A stretch of DNA of 56,931 bases from Streptomyces thermovulgaris (GTDB lineage: Bacteria; Actinomycetota; Actinomycetes; Streptomycetales; Streptomycetaceae). A program made the translations under genes and the position numbers. The notes beneath the pieces were generated by a model. The model did not search any database, had not been told where the DNA came from, and worked only from the letters and a program-made list of their open reading frames with translations. The stretch covers positions 1-56,931 of the forward strand of contig NZ_MUME01000088.1 in the NCBI RefSeq assembly GCF_002155915.1. Reading direction: 5' to 3'. This document shows, in pieces, positions 52,431 through 56,931 of the stretch. Each line of letters opens with the position of its first letter. The first letter of the stretch is position 1.

Positions 52431-52855
52431 GAGCGCGGACAGCGGAGGCGGGAGGAACGCGGTTACGGCTGCTGCGGCGGCGGCTGCACTCCGACAGCGG
52501 CCAGGTCGCCGTCGAGTTCCTCGGCATGACACCGACGATCGTCATCACCCTGGTGCTGCTGTGGCAGTGCGCGCTGCTGGGCTACACGTACACGCTCGCG
52601 GGGAACGCCGCCGACGAGGCGGTGCGGGCGGCGACGGCGGCGCCCCCCGGCAGCCGGGCCGGCGCCTGCCGGCAGGCCGGGCTCGACAAGCTGCCGGAGG
52701 CGTGGCGCAGCGGGGCGGAGGTGAGCTGCGGGACGGGCGGCGGCTTTGTGAAGGCCCGGGTCGCCCTCCGGGTGCCCGTGCTCCTCCCGGGCGTGATCGA
52801 CTTCCCCGTCACGGTCACGGGCCGCGCCGGAGCCGTGGAGGAGGCGACGCACTGA
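52427..52855 (+). CDS. TadE-like pseudopilin with TTA codon 13
   Basis: A 142-residue pseudopilin-like protein. A basic N-terminus precedes the prepilin motif GQVAVEF (Glu at +5 after the cut), then the hydrophobic helix (about 31-52, GMTPTIVITLVLLWQCALLG). The remainder is a small secreted domain with two or three Cys. Codon 13 is TTA (52463), so translation depends on the bldA tRNA from the start. It overlaps cpaE by 4 bp and abuts the second pseudopilin gene. Confidence 0.82.
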   Translation: MRARTAEAGGTRLRLLRRRLHSDSGQVAVEFLGMTPTIVITLVLLWQCALLGYTYTLAGNAADEAVRAATAAPPGSRAGACRQAGLDKLPEAWRSGAEVSCGTGGGFVKARVALRVPVLLPGVIDFPVTVTGRAGAVEEATH

Positions 52856-52856
52856 C

Positions 52857-53330
52857 ATGCCGGGACGCACTGACACGTCGTACGACCACCGCGCACGACA
52901 CCACGACCACCGGCCCGGAGCCGGCCACGGCCCCGGTCACGGGCCCGGCCGTGACCGTCGCTCCGGGAGCGGCCGTGGAGCCGGCCGCGGATGCGACCGC
53001 GGTCAGGTCGCCATCGAGTACCTGGGGTTCATCCCGGTCCTGATGCTGGTCGCCCTGGCCGTCATCCAGACCGGGCTCGTCGCCCACGCCGCCCAGCAGG
53101 CCGGCACGGCGGCCCGCGCGGGGGCCCGCGCCGCCTCGCTCGGCATGAGCGCCCAGCAGGGCTGCCGGGAGGCGGTGTCCGCCTCGCTGAGCAGCCGTAC
53201 GAGCTGCGCCGAGGCCCGCGGCGGCGACACGGTCACCGTGACCGCCACCGTCCGCATCCCGTCGGTCATCCCCTTCTGGAACCCGATCGGCGACACCCGC
53301 AGGACCGCCACCATGCCGCTCGACCACTGA
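52857..53330 (+). CDS. Second TadE-like pseudopilin
   Basis: A 157-residue protein starting one base after the previous stop. The first 48 residues are a His/Gly/Arg/Asp-rich low-complexity leader (DHRPGAGHGPGHGPGRD), then the prepilin motif GQVAIEYLGF and a hydrophobic helix (about 54-76), then a small domain with two Cys. The leader is unusually long for a pseudopilin; a GTG start later is not seen before the motif, so I keep this start. Both pseudopilins are probably cut by a prepilin peptidase not present in this window. Confidence 0.78.
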   Translation: MPGRTDTSYDHRARHHDHRPGAGHGPGHGPGRDRRSGSGRGAGRGCDRGQVAIEYLGFIPVLMLVALAVIQTGLVAHAAQQAGTAARAGARAASLGMSAQQGCREAVSASLSSRTSCAEARGGDTVTVTATVRIPSVIPFWNPIGDTRRTATMPLDH

Positions 53331-53430
53331 CCGAGGACCGCCCACCGAGGACCACCGACCCGCAGAGGACCGCCGACGTGCCGAGGACCCCCTGACCGAT
53401 CGACCGACCGAGGACCGCCCACCGAGGACC
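53329..53430. repeat. 25-bp direct repeat before cpaF
   Basis: The same 25 bases, made of GACCGAGGACC units, occur at 53329-53353 and 53406-53430, in the 115-bp gap between the second pseudopilin and cpaF. More CGAGGACC copies lie between. Confidence 0.85.
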
Positions 53431-53445
53431 GAGGAGCACCGCACC

Positions 53446-54822
53446 ATGAGCCTCCGCGCACGCATCACCTCCTCCGAGGAGCACGGAAACCGGGGCCAGG
53501 ACGGCCACCTGGTCGCCTCCTACCGGGCGAAGCTGATGGAGGAGATCGACCTCGCGGAGATGAGCTCGCTGGCCCCCGCCGAACGCCGGGCGCGCCTGGA
53601 GCGGGTGCTCGGGCACATCATCAGCCGGGAGGGCCCGGTGCTGTCGACCGCGGAGCGCGCTCAGCTGATCCGCCGCGTGGTCGACGAGGCGCTGGGCCTG
53701 GGCATCCTCGAACCGCTCCTCGAGGACGTCTCCATCACGGAGATCATGGTCAACGGTCCGGACGCGATCTTCGTCGAGCGCGGCGGCCGGGTCGAGCAGC
53801 TCCCCCTCCGCTTCGCCTCCACCGAACAGCTGATGCAGACCATCGAGCGGATCGTCTCCACGGTCAACCGCCGTGTGGACGAGTCGAATCCGATGGTCGA
53901 CGCCCGCCTGCCCTCCGGGGAGCGCGTCAACGTGATCATCCCGCCGCTCTCCCTCACCGGCCCCGTCCTCACCATCCGCCGCTTCCCGCGCTCCTTCACC
54001 CTCCGGGAGCTGATCGACTTCGGCTCGCTGGACGAGCACATGCTGCTCCTGCTGGCCGGCCTGGTGCAGGCGAAGTTCAACATCATCGTCTCCGGCGCCA
54101 CCGGCACCGGAAAGACGACCCTGCTCAACGCCCTCTCCGGGCTGATCCCCGAGGGCGAGCGCATCATCACCATCGAGGACTCCGCCGAGCTCCAGCTCCA
54201 GCAGAGCCATGTGATCCGGCTGGAGTCCCGTCCGCCCAACGTGGAGGGCCGCGGCCACATCACCATCCGCGACCTGGTGCGCAACTCGCTGCGGATGCGC
54301 CCCGACCGCATCGTCGTCGGCGAGGTCCGCGGCGGCGAGTCCCTGGACATGCTCCAGGCGATGTCCACCGGCCACGACGGCTCCCTCGCCACCGTGCACG
54401 CCAACAGCGCCGAGGACGCGCTGATGCGTCTGCAGACCCTGGCCTCCATGTCCGACGTGGAGGTCCCCTTCGTCGCCCTGCACGACCAGATCAACAGCGC
54501 CGTCGACGTGATCATCCAGCTCACCCGCTTCGCCGACGGCGCCCGCCGCGTCACCGAGATCGCCCTGCTCGAGAGCCACGGCAGCGAGCCGTACCGGCTG
54601 GTCACCGTGGCCCGCTTCGCCGCGCAGCCCATGACGGCCGACGGCCGGGTCCACGGCGTCTTCGAGCACTGTCCGCTGCCGCGCCGCGCCGCCGAACGCC
54701 TCTACATGGCGAACCAGCCGATCCCCCAGGCCTTCGGCGTCGCCCGGTCCGCAGACCAGCTGGCCGCCCGGGAAGCCGGGGGACAGGCCGGAAGACTGGG
54801 AGGAACCGCCCCATGGAGCTGA
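53446..54822 (+). CDS. cpaF: CpaF/TadA secretion ATPase
   Basis: A 458-residue type II/IV secretion ATPase. Walker A is GATGTGKTTL at 217-226; DSAELQLQQSH carries the Asp box; VRGGESLDMLQAMSTGHDGS and HANSAEDAL are the Walker B/His box region. An N-terminal domain (about 1-190, LEDVSITEIMVNGPD) is typical of CpaF. It powers pilus assembly at the membrane. Its end overlaps TadB by 10 bp. The tail (about 440-458) is unconserved. Confidence 0.95.
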   Translation: MSLRARITSSEEHGNRGQDGHLVASYRAKLMEEIDLAEMSSLAPAERRARLERVLGHIISREGPVLSTAERAQLIRRVVDEALGLGILEPLLEDVSITEIMVNGPDAIFVERGGRVEQLPLRFASTEQLMQTIERIVSTVNRRVDESNPMVDARLPSGERVNVIIPPLSLTGPVLTIRRFPRSFTLRELIDFGSLDEHMLLLLAGLVQAKFNIIVSGATGTGKTTLLNALSGLIPEGERIITIEDSAELQLQQSHVIRLESRPPNVEGRGHITIRDLVRNSLRMRPDRIVVGEVRGGESLDMLQAMSTGHDGSLATVHANSAEDALMRLQTLASMSDVEVPFVALHDQINSAVDVIIQLTRFADGARRVTEIALLESHGSEPYRLVTVARFAAQPMTADGRVHGVFEHCPLPRRAAERLYMANQPIPQAFGVARSADQLAAREAGGQAGRLGGTAPWS

Positions 54823-55754
54823 GCACCCTCGTCGCCCTCACCACCGGCACCACACTGCTGGCCTGCGTCCTGGCCGTCGTGGGCCTGCACCTCTACGCCC
54901 TGGGCAGGGCCCAGCGGGCGGCCCTCGTCGACCGCCTCTCGCAGACCGGTCACGTCCCGGCCGTCCGCGGACGCCGTTTCCACACGCTCGACCGCCGCCT
55001 GCGCCGGACCCGGCTGGGCCGCGGGCTGGAACGGAGACTGGCCGCGACCGGCCTGGACGTCACCCCCGGCGAGTTCTTCGTCTGCATGCTCGCCACGGTG
55101 GCCGCCCTGTGGCTGCTCGGCCACGCCGCCCTGGCCCCCTTCTTCGGCCCGCTCGCCGGACTGCTCGGGATCGGGGCGGCGGTGCAGTTCCTCAACTGGC
55201 AGCGGCAGAAACGCATCGAGAGGTTCATCAACCAGCTCCCCGAACTGGCCCGCATCCTGGCCAACGCCACCCAGGCGGGCCTCGCCCTGCGCACCGCGAT
55301 CAGCATGGCGGCCGAGGAGCTGGAGGCCCCGGCCGGCGAGGAACTGAACAAGGTGGCCGACCAGCTGGCGCTGGGCGCGTCGATGGACGACGCGCTGGGC
55401 GAGCTGGCGGAGCGCCTGCCCTCCCGTGAACTGGTGGTCCTGGTCACCACCCTGGTCCTGGCCAACCGGGCGGGCGGTCAGCTGGTCGGCGCCCTGCGCA
55501 ACCTCACCGAGACCCTGGAGGAACGCAAGGAGACCCGCCGCGAGATCCGCACCCAGCTGTCCCAGGTCACCATGACCTCGTACGCCGTGCCCGTGCTGGG
55601 CGTCGGCGCGTTGTTCCTGATGAACGGTGTCAAGGCGGGCGCCCTGGAGCGCATGACGGGCTCCCCGCTCGGCCAGGCCGCGGTGATCGTCGCCTTCGCG
55701 CTGTACGCGGTCGGTTTCGTCCTCATCCGCCGTCTGTCCCGTATCGACGTCTAG
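54813..55754 (+). CDS. tadB: TadB-type inner-membrane platform protein
   Basis: A 313-residue T2SF-domain membrane protein. One helix at the N-terminus, two more (about 88-130), then the cytosolic F domain (INQLPELARILANATQAGLAL, then the second half ENRAGGQLVGALRNL-like block) and two C-terminal helices. With TadC it forms the platform on which CpaF acts. It overlaps the cpaF stop by 10 bp, so translation is coupled. Confidence 0.9.
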   Translation: MELSTLVALTTGTTLLACVLAVVGLHLYALGRAQRAALVDRLSQTGHVPAVRGRRFHTLDRRLRRTRLGRGLERRLAATGLDVTPGEFFVCMLATVAALWLLGHAALAPFFGPLAGLLGIGAAVQFLNWQRQKRIERFINQLPELARILANATQAGLALRTAISMAAEELEAPAGEELNKVADQLALGASMDDALGELAERLPSRELVVLVTTLVLANRAGGQLVGALRNLTETLEERKETRREIRTQLSQVTMTSYAVPVLGVGALFLMNGVKAGALERMTGSPLGQAAVIVAFALYAVGFVLIRRLSRIDV

Positions 55755-55792
55755 GCCCAAGTCCACGGCACGGAAAGGAGGGGAGAGCGGGA

Positions 55793-56680
55793 ATGGCACT
55801 GCTGCTCGCACTGATGACGGGCCTGAGCGTCGGGGGCATCTTCGCCGGCATCCGCATGTACCGGGCGGACGCCCGGCTGCCCGGCGACCTCCAGCTGGCC
55901 CTGGAGGTGGGCGCGACGCGCACCGGCGCCGTGGACTCGCTGGTCGACCGTCTCGGCATGCGCTACGCCCCCGCCGTACTGCGCCTGATGGGCCCCAAGC
56001 TGGTGGCCAAGTACCGCCGCAGGATCGACCTGGCGGGCAACCCCGGCGGCCTGACCATCGACCGCTACGCGGCCCGGCGCGCGGTCTACGGCTTCCTGGG
56101 CGTCGTGGGCGGTCTGGTGTTCCTGCTGCGCGGCCAGTACCTCATGACCCTGCTGCTGCTCGCCTTCGGCGCGTTCTGGACCGAGGTCGGCATCTGGTCG
56201 GCGATCCGCGTCCGCAGGGACGAGATCGAGCGGACGCTGCCGGACTTCCTCGACGTGCTCGCGGTCGTGGTGAGCGCGGGCCTGGGCTTCCGTCAGGCAC
56301 TGGACCGGGTGGCCTCGAGGTACGAGGGGCCGTGGGCGGACGAGCTGCGCATCACGCTCCGCCAGATGGACCTCGGCATGAGCCGCCGCCAGGCCTTCGC
56401 GGAGCTGCGGCGGCGCAACGACTCCGAGCAGGTGGCGATGTTCGTGACCGCTCTGCAGCAGGGCGAGGAACTGGGCGCGCCGATCGTCGACACCCTGATC
56501 GCCCTGGCCAGGGACATGCGCCGCACCGATGCGCAGAACGCCCGCCGCAAGGCCGCGCGCGCGGTGCCCAAGGCCACCATGATGATCACCACGTTCATGG
56601 TCCCGGCCACGATGATCCTCCTCACGGCGGGCCTGCTCCTCGGCTCGGGTGTGGACTTCGGCTCGATCACGGGCGAGTAG
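55793..56680 (+). CDS. tadC: TadC-type inner-membrane platform protein
   Basis: A 295-residue T2SF protein, sister to TadB. Helices at the N-terminus and in the middle, then EIERTLPDFLDVLAVVVSAGLGFRQAL and the second half GEELGAPIVDTLIALARDMRRTDAQNARRKA, ending with a C-terminal helix. AAAGGAGGG is correctly placed before the ATG at 55793. 14 bp separate it from the next partial gene. Confidence 0.9.
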   Translation: MALLLALMTGLSVGGIFAGIRMYRADARLPGDLQLALEVGATRTGAVDSLVDRLGMRYAPAVLRLMGPKLVAKYRRRIDLAGNPGGLTIDRYAARRAVYGFLGVVGGLVFLLRGQYLMTLLLLAFGAFWTEVGIWSAIRVRRDEIERTLPDFLDVLAVVVSAGLGFRQALDRVASRYEGPWADELRITLRQMDLGMSRRQAFAELRRRNDSEQVAMFVTALQQGEELGAPIVDTLIALARDMRRTDAQNARRKAARAVPKATMMITTFMVPATMILLTAGLLLGSGVDFGSITGE

Positions 56681-56694
56681 GGGGCGACACGGAC

Positions 56695-56931
56695 ATGACG
56701 GACATCATCCTTACGGCCCATGTCCTGCCCGCCGTGCGGCAGCCGCACGCGGGGACAAGCACCGGGGCGACCGCAGGAGCGACCGTTGGGGCGGCAGAGG
56801 GGGAAAAGGCCCCCCAAGGGCCGCCACCGTCCGAGAAATTACAGATCAGCGCCTTGCAGGCGATGTGCCGGCACGTCTTCGCCTTCCGTCTGGCGATGAT
56901 CGCCCTCGCCGCCCCCGCCGCCCTCCTCAAC
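56695..56931 (+). CDS. Partial Tad-linked gene with TTA codon, possibly a sensor kinase
   Basis: The first 79 codons of a gene that leaves the window. The N-terminal 45 residues are Ala/Gly/Pro/Thr-rich, then SEKLQISALQAMCRHVFAFR leads into a hydrophobic helix (RLAMIALAAPAALLN). I recall a similar start in Streptomyces histidine kinases linked to Tad loci, but this is weak. Codon 49 is TTA (56839); a later ATG at 56863 would exclude it. It is 14 bp after tadC and probably in the same operon. Confidence 0.6.
   Translation, partial: MTDIILTAHVLPAVRQPHAGTSTGATAGATVGAAEGEKAPQGPPPSEKLQISALQAMCRHVFAFRLAMIALAAPAALLN

Overview
The window is high-GC actinobacterial chromosome and reads as Streptomyces. 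Third codon positions are almost always G or C, GTG and TTG starts are common, and TTA codons are nearly absent. Marker genes include mycothiol amidase (mca), GTP-type PEP carboxykinase, a LAXTG sortase substrate, a family-18 chitinase with DasR-type repeats and a Streptomyces-type Tad locus. From memory, gene order resembles the SCO49xx-SCO50xx part of the S. coelicolor chromosome; this was not checked. No rRNA, tRNA, CRISPR array, insertion sequence or phage was seen.

Layout. 1-9100: partial gene, enoyl-CoA hydratase, GAF-GGDEF protein, hutH, a T-free purine tract, a LAXTG surface protein, an L,D-transpeptidase lipoprotein and a MacB/FtsX-type ABC pair. 9300-17320: secreted S8 peptidase, DUF4304-like protein, a GNAT-AAA ATPase fusion, a CBS-BON protein, and msrA followed by an apparently inserted gene and a decayed second copy of the msrA 3' end. 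17468-21789: an M48 membrane metallopeptidase between two paralogous membrane-anchored proteins. 21919-31000: cystathionine gamma-synthase, a SigE-like sigma factor with a small membrane partner, MarR regulator, threonine dehydratase, DrrAB-like ABC exporter, greA, a DUF4307-like protein and mca. 31209-40957: thioredoxin-domain (DUF255) protein, Mut7-C protein, TetR, hemolysin III, pckA, aminotransferase and a secreted trypsin-like protease.

40985-46391 is a compact catabolic divergon: N-acyl-D-amino-acid deacylase and a fold-type-III PLP deaminase/aldolase on the minus strand; a 2-keto-3-deoxygluconate-kinase-like PfkB protein, an IclR regulator and a RidA protein, overlapping by 4 bp, on the plus strand. 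I propose that it could convert N-acetyl-D-glucosaminate to KDPG. A chitinase lies close by.

49531-56931 is a Tad/Flp (type IVc) secretion locus: unknown zinc-ribbon protein, CpaB, CpaE/TadZ, two TadE-like pseudopilins, CpaF, TadB, TadC and the start of a further gene. The only three in-frame TTA (bldA-dependent) codons I found in the window are all here, and a perfect BldD-like box precedes the first gene. This is the strongest candidate for an under-described regulated system. All regulatory assignments are pattern matches by eye.
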